This document shows positions 22,046 to 33,004 of a stretch of 64,000 bases of DNA, in pieces. A program made the position numbers and the translations under genes. How positions within the stretch are numbered: the first letter of the stretch is position 1; the number at the start of each line of letters is the position of its first letter. The notes under the pieces were generated by a model. It saw only the letters and a list, made by a program, of their open reading frames with translations. It had not been told where the DNA came from and did no database searches. The stretch spans positions 15,139,962 to 15,203,961 of the forward strand of contig NC_067121.1 of assembly GCF_021347895.1 (NCBI RefSeq). The letters are read 5' to 3'. Source of the DNA: Acanthochromis polyacanthus. Lineage: Eukaryota; Chordata; Actinopteri; Pomacentridae.

Positions 22046-22206
22046 AGGGGTTCAGAAATCACACACTGTAAATTTTGTAGTGAGGAAGCAGTAACTACAG
22101 CGTAGACCTGCTTGGCAGTTTAAACTTGAGGTCTGGAGAGGAATTTCGGGATTTTTGTGTCGCAGTTCAACAAGTTTTGCCTGACCGGGCCGCCATCTTG
22201 CCGCCT

Positions 22207-22940
22207 CCTGCGCCACTTGAGATTGCTTTTGCGTTTGAATTATGAAACACATTTTGCGGGGTGAGCACGAAAACGAAAAAGCATTTCTGAGTTTGCTTTT
22301 GCTTTATCATTTAGTCAAAAAATGAGCACTGTTGAAGAAGAAAATGAAATTGCATTTTTGAATATTGATTTTTAATTTCATTTTTGAGTCAAATAGTGCA
22401 GCCATGTCTTTGAAATTAAAAAGCATTTCTGCTAATGCTTTTGCATTTTCAAATTTGACATTTCAAATTGAATTTTGTTACCTTTTTGCTGGTGAACGTT
22501 TTGAAAATTAAATGTCAAATGTGATTTGCATTTGCTTTTTCATTTAGTCACAAAATGAGCAGTGTTGAAGAAGAAAATGAAATTGCATTTTGGAATATTG
22601 CTTTTTAATTTCATTTTTGAGTCAAAAAGTGCAGCCATGGCTTTGAAATGCAAAAGCATTTCTGCTAATGCTTTTGCATTTTCGAATTTTACATTTCAAA
22701 TTGAATTTTGTTACCTTTTTGCTGGTGAACGTTTTGAAAATTAAATGTCAAATGTGATTTGCTTTTGCTTTTTCATTTAGTCACAGAATGAGCAGTGTTG
22801 AAGAAGAAAATGAAATTGCATTTTGGAATATTGCTTTTTAATTTCATTTTTGAGTCAAATAGTGCGGCCATGACTTTGAAACGCCAAAGCATTTCTGCTA
22901 ATGCTTTTGAATTTGAGTTATGAGTCACATTCGTTTCCAC
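22207..22940 (-). repeat. Outer right arm of the foldback element, about three 240-bp tandem units
   Basis: Units starting near 22270, 22510 and 22750 each contain GAAGAAGAAAATGAAATTGC, GCAGCCATG and TTTGCTGGTGAACG. The arm is the inverse of 4924-5420, with one extra unit. Confidence 0.85.
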
Positions 22941-23225
22941 AAACAAGTGGGACACAATCGTGAAGTGGAATGAAATTTATTGGATATTTTATACTTTTTT
23001 AACAAATAAAAAACTGAAAAGTGGGGCGTGCAATATTATTCGGCCCCTTTACTTTCAGTGCAGCAAACTCACTCCAGAAGTTCAGTGAGGATCTCTGAAT
23101 GATCCAATGTTGTCCTAAATGACTGATGATGATAAATAGAATCCACCTGTGTGTAATCAAGTCTCCGTATAAATGCACCTGCTCTGTGATAGTCTCAGGG
23201 TTCTGTTTAAAGTGAAGAGAGCATC

Positions 23226-24243
23226 ATGAAGACCAAGGAACACACCAGGCAGGTCCCAGATACTGTTGTGGAGAAGTTTAAAGCCGGATTTGGATACAAA
23301 AAGATTTCCCAAGCTTTAAACATCTCAAGGAGCACTGTGCAAGCAATCATATTGAAATGGAAGGAGAATCAGACCACTGCAAATCTACCAAGGCCCGGCC
23401 GTCCCTCTAAACGTTCACCTCCAACAAGGAGAAGACTGATCAGAGATGCAGCCAAGAGGCCCATGATCACTCTGGATGAACTGCAGAGATCTACAGCTGA
23501 GGTGGGAGAGTCTGTCCATAGGACAACAATCAGTCGTACACTGCACAAATCTGGCCTTTATGGAAGAGTGGCAAGAAGAAAGCCATTTGTCAAAGATATA
23601 CATAAAAAGTCTCGTTTGAAGTTTGCCACAAGCCACCTGGGAGACACACCAAACGTGGAAGAAGGTGCTCTGGTCAGATGAAACCAAAATGGAACTTTTT
23701 GGCCACAATGCAAAACGATATGTTTGGCGTAAAAGCAACACAGCTCATCACCCTGAACACACCATCCCCACTGTCAAACATGGTGGTGGCAGCCTCATGG
23801 TTTGGGCCTGCTTTTCTTCAGCAGGGACAGAGAAGATGGTTAAAATTGATGGGAAGATGAATGGAGCCAAATACAGGACCATTCTGGAAGAAAACCTGTT
23901 GGAGTCTGCAAAAGACCTGAGACTGGGACGGAGATTTATCTTCCAACAGGACAATTATCCAAAACATAAAGCCAAATCTACAATGGAATGGTTCACAAAT
24001 AAACGTATCCAGGTGTTAGAATGGCCAAGTCAAAGTCCAGACCTGAATCCAATCGAGAATCTGTGGGCAGAGCTGAAGACTGCTGTTCACAAACGCTCTC
24101 CATCCAACCTCACTGAGCTCGAGCTGTTTTGCAAGGAAGAATGGGCAAGAATTTCAGTCTCTCGATGTGCAAAACTGATAGAGACATACCCCAAGCGACT
24201 TGCAGCTGTAATTGCAGCAAAAGGTGGCGCTACAAAGTATTAA
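23226..24243 (+). pseudogene. Tc1-type transposase with one frameshift
   Basis: The N-terminal part (from the ATG at 23226, MKTKEHTRQVPDTVVEKFKA) has the paired-like helix-turn-helix (KISQALNISRSTVQAIILKW), a GRP AT-hook-like linker (NLPRPGRPSKRS) and the second HTH (LHKSGLYGRVARRKP). After a one-base frameshift near 23655 the frame beginning 23623 carries the catalytic domain: first D in VLWSDETKMELFG, second D in FIFQQDNYPKHKAKS, and E in SPDLNPIENLWAELK. The frame ends GGATKY and TAA at 24241-24243. A DD34E Tc1 transposase cuts and pastes at TA sites. The copy is inactivated only by the frameshift as far as coding goes, plus the foldback insertion in its 5' terminal repeat. Confidence 0.93.
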
Positions 24244-24443
24244 TGCACGCCCCACTTTTCAGGTTTTTATTTGTTAAAAAAGTTTAAAATATCCAATAAA
24301 TTTCGTTCCACTTCACGATTGTGTCCCGCTTGTTGTTGATTCTTGACAAAAAATTAAAATTTTATATCTTTATGTTTGAAGCCTGAAATATGGCGAATGG
24401 TTGAAAAGTTCAAGGGGGCCGAATACTTTCACAAGGCACTGTA

Positions 24444-24629
24444 TGAGTTTGTCACTACTAGTGTGGTTCTAGGTGTCACTAGTTGGACTTCTGTTGGCAC
24501 TAGTTGGACAAAAGTGCCACTAGTTGCTGAAAATGACTGACTAGTCAGAGTTTTTATGCAACTAGTACGGCAAAGTGCATAACTAGTGTGGCTGAATGTC
24601 CAACTAGTGCTGACAAAGACCAAACTAGT
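24444..24629. repeat. ACTAGT minisatellite, right half, 21-bp phase
   Basis: Single ACTAGT sites start at 24457, 24478, 24499, 24519, 24540, 24561, 24582, 24603 and 24624, a spacing of 20-21 bases. Removing the Tc1 element and one TA makes the distance from the last left site (4802) to 24457 exactly 21 bases, showing that this is the same array. Confidence 0.92.
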
Positions 24630-26331
24630 GAAGAAAACTAATGTCTGATATCAAGGATATGGAATAAATGCTCAATCCAAAAAGGGCAAAAATGTTGTCC
24701 TGTACATCCTCTCTGGTGAGATCCCTATCTTTTTTAAGCCAAATAAGACAGATGGTTTGAGAGAGGAGTGAAAGAAGCCATCCATGTCAAAGTAGAGAAG
24801 CTATCTCTGAACAGAGGGGGTGGTCTGCGACATCATCTTTCGCCAATTTACAATCAGGTCCTTTCAAAACTCCCCAAAAGAACTACTCAGCAGACTCTTG
24901 CTAATGACCACCATTAGCACATGAGGGCTCAGTGACGTCTGTGCATTTCAACGACCCCCACCAATACTCACAACGACCATCGTTGAGTAGTCAGATGAGT
25001 TTTGGTATTGGTCATTGGAATAATAGCCCTGGACACACCTCACAGAGGTTTAAAAGCTGAGGCAACACCAACCAAAAATCATTACAACAAAAAAAACAAA
25101 TTTTTGGCCACAGATTGCAGCATCTTAGAAGTAGCTGAACTCAGATCAGGTAGTAATACTGTTAGGTCAAAGGAGTGTCTGTGTACTGGTCTAACTATCT
25201 GATCTTTGTCCTTTAAAGCTCCACCTGACCAGAGGGTAGTTTTACCTCTCAGCTACCTGAGAATTTGTTACCAGTTGAACAGATTAAAAATTGATGAACA
25301 TATCAGTTTTTATCGATCTTCATAGATCTGCATGCTGAAAAATGTGAAGATCCATGAAGTCCCCAGACTTCTGTTTGAGCAGACTCTGCTCAAACGCTCT
25401 ATAAACTACTCTACACTACACAATAGCAGGTTGTAATATTGGAGTAATTCAGCCAAAAATGTTCAAATTGGAAACTGATTTTGAAGATCCATCCATCCAT
25501 CCATTATTTATACACCACTTAAACATCATTAGGGTCGCGGGGGGCTGGAGTGTATCCTATCTGACTTAGGGTGAAGTTAGGGGACACCCTGGACAGGCCA
25601 CCAGTCTATCACAGGGCTACACAGAGAGACAAACAAGCACACTCACATTCACACCTATGGACAATTTAGTATCACCAATTAACCTCAGCGTCTTTTTGTG
25701 GGAGGAAGCCGGAGTACCTGGTGAAAACCCACTCATGCACTGGGGAACATGCAAACTCCACACAGAAAGATTGGGGAAAATCTCACCCTGCAAGGTGCTG
25801 GGATTGGTTCCAGGACTGGACAATTAAGATGACTTTACCTTTTTAGTTGGAATGTGTCATTTGTTTTGTACAAGTGGCACAATAGCCTCTAAAATTTAGT
25901 TCAAATAATTTCAAATTGTTTGCTTGTTCCTAAGATTTCTCAAATGTATGCATCTTTTTTATTGTCACGTTCAAAAAAGGAACAAATGTTAAGATTGTCT
26001 GCTGCTGTGGTGCTCCAGCCATGAGGTACAGCTGTTTATTAATTCTGTTTTTGTTAATATGACTGGATAGATCCTTTAGACTGAAAAAGATTTTGTTCAG
26101 AAGGTGATTCTGTGCATCAATGTTAATGTATGACATAGATTTTTGACATTTACTTCAGGGAGACTCGTCACAGTAAAGCAGGAAGAACAGCCTTATTTCT
26201 AAAGCGAGACAAATTTCCAAGGTCAGACTTTTTTAAGTCGCATTAGGAAATTGATAATTAACCTGGTTTAGGTAGTAATCTTGCTTTACCAAACATCCCC
26301 TCACCCATTAATGCTTTTTATTCTTTGGCAG
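24630..26331 (+). other. Probable phc upstream intron, mostly unremarkable
   Basis: I see no exon-like frame with splice sites here. It holds one dispersed repeat (25488-25827). Confidence 0.5.
25488..25827 (-). repeat. Dispersed fish repeat with CATCC tail (LINE/SINE 3' end)
   Basis: It begins with (CATC)n at 25488 and contains AGGGTCGCGGGGGGCTGGAG, CACCCTGGACAGGCCACCAG, CACATTCACACCTATGGACA and CATGCAAACTCCACACAGAA. This series is very common in teleost genomes as the 3' part of a LINE family. The GATG tail places its 3' end on the left, so it is read on the minus strand. The exact family is not certain. Confidence 0.65.
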
Positions 26332-26603
26332 TGATGTGTTCATCCTCCATCGCCACCTGTCACTCAGTGATCAGGTCACCACAGGTGGAGGAGCCCTCCC
26401 AGCTCACCACCAGCAGTAGCAACCCCTCTCTTCCATCTCCTCCTCTACCTCCATCCATTCTCCCTGCTGCAGAAAGAGGCCCCAGCCAGCCTCCCTCTGC
26501 CCCCGCCAGCCTCCCTGGAAGCCCTGATAGGACCCTGACATCCCACGTCCTCACACACCTTGTAGAGGGCTTCGTCATCCGGGAGAGCCTGGAGCCATTC
26601 CCG
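26332..26603 (+). CDS. Polyhomeotic-like (PHC-type) Polycomb protein, exon with HD1 motif
   Basis: This is the first exon visible of a PHC-family gene, a subunit of canonical PRC1 that polymerises through its SAM domain and helps compact chromatin at Polycomb targets in the nucleus. A TTCTTTGGCAG acceptor precedes it and CCG-GTATGT ends it. Read in frame it gives 90 residues: a Ser/Pro-rich stretch, then HVLTHLVEGFVIRESLEPFP, which is the PHC HD1/FCS-region signature (family form: HVLTHxVEGFVIQEGxEPFPVG). The exon starts with two bases completing a codon (phase 1) and ends in phase 0; the next exon supplies VGPSSLL. Earlier exons were not found and would lie upstream, perhaps outside the window. 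The paralog (PHC1, 2 or 3) is not clear because the protein is divergent. Confidence 0.9.
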
Positions 26604-27142
26604 GTATGTGGAGGGGCAATTTTGACACATTTTCAGTTCACCAGTAAAAGTTAGTTTGAGGTTAACATTGTAGTTTAACTGGAGATTCCAGCCTAAAACA
26701 TTGTAAATCAACTTAGTTCATGGATAATTAATTAACATTAAGTAATTCTGCTGCAGACGAGATGAAGATTTAAAACAAATATTATTTTTATATAAATGAT
26801 GGGGTTATAAACAAAGAGTAGGAGTTTTGTTGTGTATAGAGTCAGACAGAATGGAAGAATCCCCTGCTGATGTGGCAGAAATACTGTAACAGTTCTGCAT
26901 TTGACAACTGTACCATAATTTGATATTAATCAATCTATTAAATCATGCCAGCAAACAGGGCCACTGGATCGCTTTACTAGAGGTCAAGGTTTCAGCATTT
27001 TTTACCCGTTCGTACATGGACATGTATACAGGGTTGAACTTATAGTCAAGCACTGGATAATCAACTTACTATAATCCATTAAATGAAAATGTCACCCTCT
27101 CTATGTCAGATTTTACATTTTTGAATGTACCCCACCATGCAG

Positions 27143-27296
27143 GTGGGTCCGTCCTCACTGTTAGCAGACCAGCAAGCTTCACTTTCTGAATCCCAGGAGA
27201 TACAGATCAATAGGGATGCAGCAGAGGACAGTCCTCTGGATGCTCACCAGTCAGATTCAGACTCTGAGATGGAAAATGACAGCCCTGCAGCAGATG
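27143..27296 (+). CDS. phc-like exon, acidic linker
   Basis: The exon follows a CCCACCATGCAG acceptor and begins VGPSSLLADQ, continuing the PFP-VG signature of the previous exon in phase. It encodes 51 residues of mostly polar, acidic linker (HQSDSDSEMENDSPAAD). The donor is GATG-GTGAGG, phase 1. The acidic SDSEME patch resembles the same position in PHC2/PHC3-type proteins. Confidence 0.85.
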
Positions 27297-27440
<144 letters not shown>

Positions 27441-27552
27441 AGCTCCAGGAGAGTCTGGCAGGTGTGCTGCAATGCCAGTACTGTGGAAGCAGAGGTTATG
27501 CTCACACATTTGTACGCTCCAAACGTTTCTGCTCCATGACGTGTGTCCGAAG
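27441..27552 (+). CDS. phc-like exon, FCS zinc finger
   Basis: It encodes ELQESLAGVLQCQYCGSRG, then YAHTFVRSKRFCSMTCVR. This is the FCS-type zinc finger (C-x2-C ... FCS-x2-C) of PHC and related MBT proteins, which binds nucleic acid. All four zinc cysteines are present. It ends CGAAG-GTGAGT in phase 2; the next exon starts with G, which makes the Arg codon AGG. The following intron (27553-38872) is 11.3 kb and filled with mobile elements. Confidence 0.92.
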
Positions 27553-27999
27553 GTGAGTAAATCAGTCACACAGGAAGATATGGTTAACACGTCTGATTCT
27601 CAGATAGTGCAGAGTTAACTAGAACAAGTGACAAAAATGGACAGAAACTAAGTTTGAAAGTAGCTTCTGACTATTTGTCTGAGATGTCGATTAGATATCA
27701 CGCCACTTTCTACATCGTATATACAGTGGATACGGAAAGTATTCAGACACCTTGAAATTTTTCACTCTCTGTGTTACTGCAGCCATTTACCAAAATCAAA
27801 AAGTTTATTTTATTTCTCATTAATGTACACTCAGCACCCCGTCTTGACAGAAAAAAACAGAAATGTAGAAATTTTTGCAAATTTATTAAAAAAGAAAAAC
27901 TGAAATATCACATGGTCATAAGTATTCAGACCCTGTGCTCAGTATTGAGTAGAAGCACCCTTTTCAGCTAGTACAGCCATGAGTCTTCTTGGGAATGAC

Positions 28000-28937
<938 letters not shown>

Positions 28938-29394
28938 GCTGTGACAAAGTGGGTGAGAGCTCTCGTTTTACCTCACCACTTGTCCCTTAATGCATTCATT
29001 TCACACATTACACAACACTATCATCTTTTGTGTATTCTGCTTTAATTTAACCATGCTAGTGTAACATTGTAGCACTTACTATCCCGGGTTTGTTTGTGTT
29101 AATAATTGTTACAGTTTACGTCCATGGGTAAAGGAAAACACACAGCCATAATTAGTTTCAGTTAGTGATGTTACGAGATGTGCCGAGGCTTCGAAGCGTG
29201 TGTCGAGTAATGGAGGGGGCGTTTCCACATAGCGCGTATCGAGGCCTGCTTCATTTAGGGGAGGAGCCAAAAATTATGACGTTCGAAGCCTCGTGAGCCG
29301 GTCGTACTGCGTGACTGCTTCAGGAACTGGTTCATGGGTTTGATGTGCGATTCAAAATATAAGAGGCAGCGAAACGCCATGGATTCACCGTTCA

Positions 29395-29680
29395 CATTTG
29401 TCGGATTTTTGTCTGCTGTATCTTTGCTTGCAATCGGTTTGAGACTCTTTTCCATAGAAGAAGACCAAAAAGAGAAGAATCTCCCTTTCTGGGAACACTT
29501 TGACCTGATTTCTCCTAGTAAAGTGGCACATACGTGAAGTGTAGTATGAGTACCTTTGACAGCAGCACCTCGCTTGATCTAATTTCTTTTTTTATTCTGG
29601 TGTTTTAAAAGTTGAAGTGTCTGTTGTGTTCCAAGAAGCTGGAGAAATATTGTCCAAAAAAAGAAACCACCTAAATCTTT
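29395..29680 (+). pseudogene. hAT-like BED zinc-finger fragment
   Basis: NLPFWEHFDLISPSKV near 29480-29525, with LKCLLCSKKLEKY about 80 bases further on in another frame, reproduces the two halves of a BED finger as found in ZBED-type hAT transposases (W-x-H-F, then C-x2-C). A stop and shift, or a small intron, separate the halves. Surrounding TCGAAGCCTCG-type motifs (29180-29300) and GAAGCTTCGACC (30625) may be the subterminal parts of this element, but its ends are not clear. Confidence 0.5.
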
Positions 29681-29689
29681 GTGGAAAAA

Positions 29690-30690
29690 TTCTCATATTT
29701 TTGAATAAAATCAAATAAAATACTGTCCCTACTTTAGTTTCACACTGGTACCACAAGCACAGTCACAAAACAAAAAGAAGCACAAGCACATTTTATTTAT
29801 GTCGCCCTTATTACAATTAAAAGTATTTAAACACTTTACAGAAAACCAGAACCTGACCTCAATCAAGCAGTCAAACTATAGATCTCAAATCCCTCTGTCG
29901 TTGTTTCTCTCTCTGGTGTCCATGATGTGCAGGTGAAGGAGAAAATGTCCGTGACACTGACTTTCTTTATAAGTATTTTATTAAAAGAAAGAGCAGCATC
30001 AGTACAGACAGAACCTGCCTGGAAGGAGCCGGCCAATTGAATCCTCCTTGCTGGACAATGACCAGCAATCACTTTTATAGGTTTTCAACATATAGGAGGG
30101 GTTAAAACAAATAGTTCTTTATTGCCTACCATATGGGGAAAGCAGAGAGCATCCCCAAACAACTCCCCCTTGTCTACAACAGCTGAAGAATCCCTAAATC
30201 AGTATTTTAGACAGAAGAACCCTCATAAAAACACCTCCAACAGGGCTCTGTAAACAGGAGAACACTTTCCCATGGCATGGGTTGAATATAATGCAGATTC
30301 CATCTGTGGTCAGAGACACCAGAGCAGACACTACATATAACAAGCAACTCATATCAAATACTAGAACAAACAAAACAGATTCTATACTACTAACTTATTA
30401 AGTAATACATGTAACAGATCAGATACCACACCTCCCCATTTGTTTCCACTTCCCTCTCTATCTCTGCTGTCAGGAAAAACAGACACTATATTACATGTTT
30501 ATTGGCATTATCATTTAAACACAATTCAAAGCTTCACATAACAAAGCCAGTGTGTCATTATAGGCATCTGCCTGTTTTACTTTTATTTGTCCACTTGATG
30601 GCGCAGTAGAGCAAATGAAGCTCCATGAAGCTTCGACCCATGAGTGAACCAATACACCCTGTGCATGATAGCATGTGCTCGTTCCAGTTG
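29690..30690. other. Unassigned mobile-element DNA
   Basis: No open frame of interest. TTTATTAAAAGAAAG at about 29970 and CTTTATTGCC at about 30117 could be poly(A) signals of an LTR on the minus strand, but no LTR ends were found. Confidence 0.35.
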
Positions 30691-30742
30691 AAAAACTCCG
30701 GGTGCTACAGTTACTTCTGGTCCCGCTTACAGCGCTGTCAAA

Positions 30743-30911
30743 ATGGAAGAAGCCAGCAGTATACTTTACTTTTCCAGATGCCTAGGCAACTTGCCTAAAA
30801 TATCTGTTGACGATGTTTATCATCTCGTTGATGATTTCTTGTCAGCTCTTCAAAGCAAACGGGAAAAGGGATTCAAATTTTATATATCCCAGTACATATA
30901 TAACTTTGAAG
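30743..30911 (+). pseudogene. First exon of a YqaJ/SWIM-type transposon ORF (probable)
   Basis: The frame MEEASSILYFSRCLGNLPKI, then SVDDVYHLVDDFLSAL and GFKFYISQYIYNFEG, ends at a good splice donor GAAG-GTAAGT. The pattern L-P-K-[IV]-x-x-D-D near the start and KxY-[KF]-x3-G/Q-Y-[IV]-x-N at the end is what I recall from the N-terminus of fish YqaJ-nuclease ORFs of ISL2EU-type transposons. That family also encodes a THAP protein, and a THAP exon lies 380 bases downstream on the other strand. No nuclease domain is present here, so the call rests on the short N-terminus and the neighbour. Confidence 0.45.
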
Positions 30912-31287
30912 GTAAGTGGCATCGCATCCTACATAACTAGCACTAGCTTAACTGTAGGGCTTGCCAAACATGTACCTTATCATTTTATTTTCTAGTATTT
31001 ATACATTACTATTTTTTGCTTAGTTAGCTACTAGAATCCACTTTACACTTTAGTCTTTGGTACTTAGTCAAGTTCAGCAAGACGTTTTATATTTGTAGTT
31101 TTGTTTGAACAAAATGACAAATAAATGCTTGGATTTCCTCTATATTTGATTAGGTGTCAAAACAGAATAACAAATGATTGAAGAGTTCACGGATTGTTGT
31201 TATAGTTTATCAGATATTTTCTGTTTGATCAGCGACTATGCACTAATATTCCCGATCCTCAGCTCAGTGTGAAACATTTTTTGTGGT

Positions 31288-31614
31288 CTAATTTTGGCAA
31301 TCCACTGAGCCCGCAAATGCCGGTTCTTTTGGAAAACGGTGAAGGCTTATAGAACCGTTATAAACACCAGAAGCCGAACATAATGGTACACTACAGTACC
31401 TCCCATATCGACCTTGAACATGCTGAAATCTGATTTTTTGTTTTGCCGAGAAAACAGTGTTTTTCTTTTTTGATTCCATGTTATCCATGCTGCGAAATAA
31501 CCTCCGGAAGGACCTGTAAGCCCTCCCGGTCAGAACCCCAGTGACATCACTGGACCAGACCATGTGGAGGTTTTGTTTTCTTTGGATTAATGTTTCTTTT
31601 GTTTTATAAAGCAT
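31288..31614 (-). pseudogene. THAP zinc-finger exon fragment, copy 2
   Basis: This is nearly identical to 8028-8330 (shared segment 31139-31537): SMDNMESKKKNTVFSAKQKI, RYCSVPLCSASGVYNGSISL, HRFPKEPAFAGSVDCQN. A frameshift after the HRFP motif (one extra base near 31325) distinguishes it. The right end reads CGGTCAGAACCCCAGTGACA, which may be the terminal repeat of the element. Only the first half of the THAP domain is present. Confidence 0.7.
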
Positions 31615-32133
31615 CCAGCAGTAATGTTTTTACATGTACCCTTTCAGAGAGTCGTTTAAACATTCTTAGAGGTTTGTAGTGTGTACAGTTATGATGTTAA
31701 GCAAGTTGTTTTCAGCTAGGTCAAACAGTAGGTCACCATGTTGTATCATGGTAGAACCCTGGTGAATATGTGTGAATTGAAAGCCCTATATAAGGAGTTA
31801 AGCTTTGCTGCCTCGAGAGAGAGGTGAGGTTGTGCTGCCACAATGTGAGTTTTTTTTTTTGTTGTGGTGTAGCTACAAGATTATTTTAAAGTTAATTTTC
31901 TTTGTGAATTTTTTTGTATTGTTTTGTAACTTTAATTTTCACTAAATGGAGAAGCATGGCACAATAAAATCTGCACCTCTTTGGCACTCAAAGAAGTCTG
32001 CTGAGTTTGTCTGCCTACCACCTTCCTTGACCATTCTGGCCAGGCAACCTTCACAAATGGTGGCAGTGGTGGTTCCAGGCCAGTAGGAGACAACAATACA
32101 GAAATCAACGCGACCAAAGAAGCAGCAAGAGAC

Positions 32134-32770
32134 AATGGACAGTGCAAGAGAACAGGCACCAGAGGCACTCGAACCACAAGGGGCAGCAGGTGAGCAACAT
32201 GACCTAAATGAGCTTTCAAACGCGTTAAAAGGCCTGATGCAACAACAAGCTGAATGAGACAGAAAATGGGAGCAGGACAGACAACGCCAGGAAGACCGCT
32301 GGAGAAGAGTCCAGCACCAGTTCACCCAGCTCCAGATGGAGGTACAGTCAGAACACCAGGAATACCAGAGGCTGTTGGAAGGTGCAGCAGCTGGATCTGG
32401 AAGTTTTCAGTCTAGTGCAGAGCAGCCCGCAGAGCAGCCCGCAGAGCAGCCCGCAGATCAGCGTGTTCGGCAGGGACAAGACTCTTTGGAAACATCTTCA
32501 GCAGGCCATTCTTCTAATCCAGTCCTTGGGTGGAAAGGTCCGAAAATGCAGCCGTATCAGGAGGAACAAGACACTGAGCATTATCTTACAACTTTTGAAA
32601 GGATTGCTACAGCATGTCAATGGCCAAGGGAGGAGTGGGCAATTCATCTGGCTCTGCTACTCAATGGTAAGGCATGTGGGGCATATGTAGCTATGGACAT
32701 CGATGAGACTATGAACTATGTAATGGTGAAGAAAGCTATCCTTGAAAATTTTGAAATAAGGCCAGTTTGA
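32134..32770 (+). pseudogene. Gmr1-like element no. 2 gag fragment
   Basis: A frame from the ATG at 32134 (MDSAREQAPEALEPQGAAGE) continues through a TGA near 32256 into 32336-32770. It has a triple AEQP repeat and the capsid-like segment YLTTFERIATACQWPREEWA, then IHLALLLNGKACGAYVAMD, clearly homologous to the Gag of element no. 1 at 14038-14160. It stops at 32770 where the mariner tail follows. The capsid domain is incomplete. Confidence 0.8.
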
Positions 32771-32999
32771 GGAACCTTCATAAGCATGAATGAAGATACA
32801 TTCCAGAAGATACCAGTGTAACCAGTGTAACCAGTTGGTGGAAACGTTCACAACTTTGTATAAGAAACAAACATGAACATGTCGAAATATATTTGTTTTA
32901 CACTAATCTGTTACTCTTCTGTGGTACTGATTTACTGAAATAACATATATTATTTGGATTATAGACTTTTCATTTGTTTCCAAACTTTTGGGCCACCCT
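32771..32999. mobile_element. Mariner-type 3' end fragment
   Basis: The right end TTTCCAAACTTTTGGGCCAC plus CCTG and TA matches the inverted form of a mariner terminus (CAGGGTGGCCCAAAAG). The matching left end is missing. Confidence 0.5.
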
Positions 33000-33004
33000 G
33001 TATT

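Larger units (their letters stand above)
9578..22206 (-). mobile_element. L1/Tx1-like LINE, full length (about 5.3 kb without insertions)
   Basis: A poly(T) at 9578 marks the 3' poly(A) end and GGCGGCAAGATGGCGGCC near 22203 (minus strand) marks the 5' end. The target duplication is CCTGCGCCACGAGA (9564-9577) against CCTGCGCCACTTGAGA (22207-22222), differing by a 2-base gap. From 5' to 3' it has ORF1 (22045-21182), then ORF2 with an APE endonuclease, reverse transcriptase and a terminal zinc motif. It is interrupted by a hAT element (20117-21074) between the ORFs and by an LTR retrotransposon (12626-18942) between the endonuclease and RT. Subtracting both leaves about 5341 bases. Frameshifts and stops in ORF2 show it is dead. 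Confidence 0.88.
4924..22940. mobile_element. Long-terminal-inverted-repeat (foldback) element inserted in Tc1 no. 1
   Basis: The left arm (4924-5842) is matched in reverse complement by 9113-9577 joined to 22207-22940; the gap in the right arm is a later LINE insertion. The ends are similar (ATGGAAGCAAATGTGACTCA against GTGGAAACGAATGTGACTCA, three differences in 20). They are flanked by 8-base sites CAACAAGT (4916-4923) and AAACAAGT (22941-22948), one mismatch, which suits a hAT-like 8-bp duplication. The outer part of each arm is a tandem array of units of about 240 bp (about two copies left, three right). No transposase was found, so it is probably non-autonomous. The superfamily is uncertain. 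Confidence 0.8.
4810..24441 (+). mobile_element. Tc1-like DNA transposon no. 1, about 1.6 kb when the 18-kb insertion is removed
   Basis: The left terminal inverted repeat begins CAGTGCCTTGTGAAAGTATT at 4810 and the right end is its inverse, finishing AAGGCACTG at 24441. Both ends are flanked by TA (4808-4809 and 24442-24443), the expected Tc1 target duplication. The terminal repeats extend about 200 bases (to ...GGGGCGTGCA on each side). An insertion at 4923/22949 splits the left repeat. The element's own parts, 4810-4923 and 22949-24441, add up to about 1.6 kb, the normal Tc1 length. The transposase gene lies at 23226-24243. Confidence 0.92.
28940..32055 (+). repeat. 5' LTR of Gmr1-like element no. 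2, with nested insertions
   Basis: The U3 start is 28940 to about 29165; U3 resumes near 31546. A TATA box (TATATAA, 31787-31793) and an AATAAA (31963-31968) precede the LTR end CAGGCAACCTTCACA at 32055. The central 2.4 kb is inserted foreign DNA: a hAT-like BED fragment and a THAP/YqaJ fragment. Confidence 0.72.
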
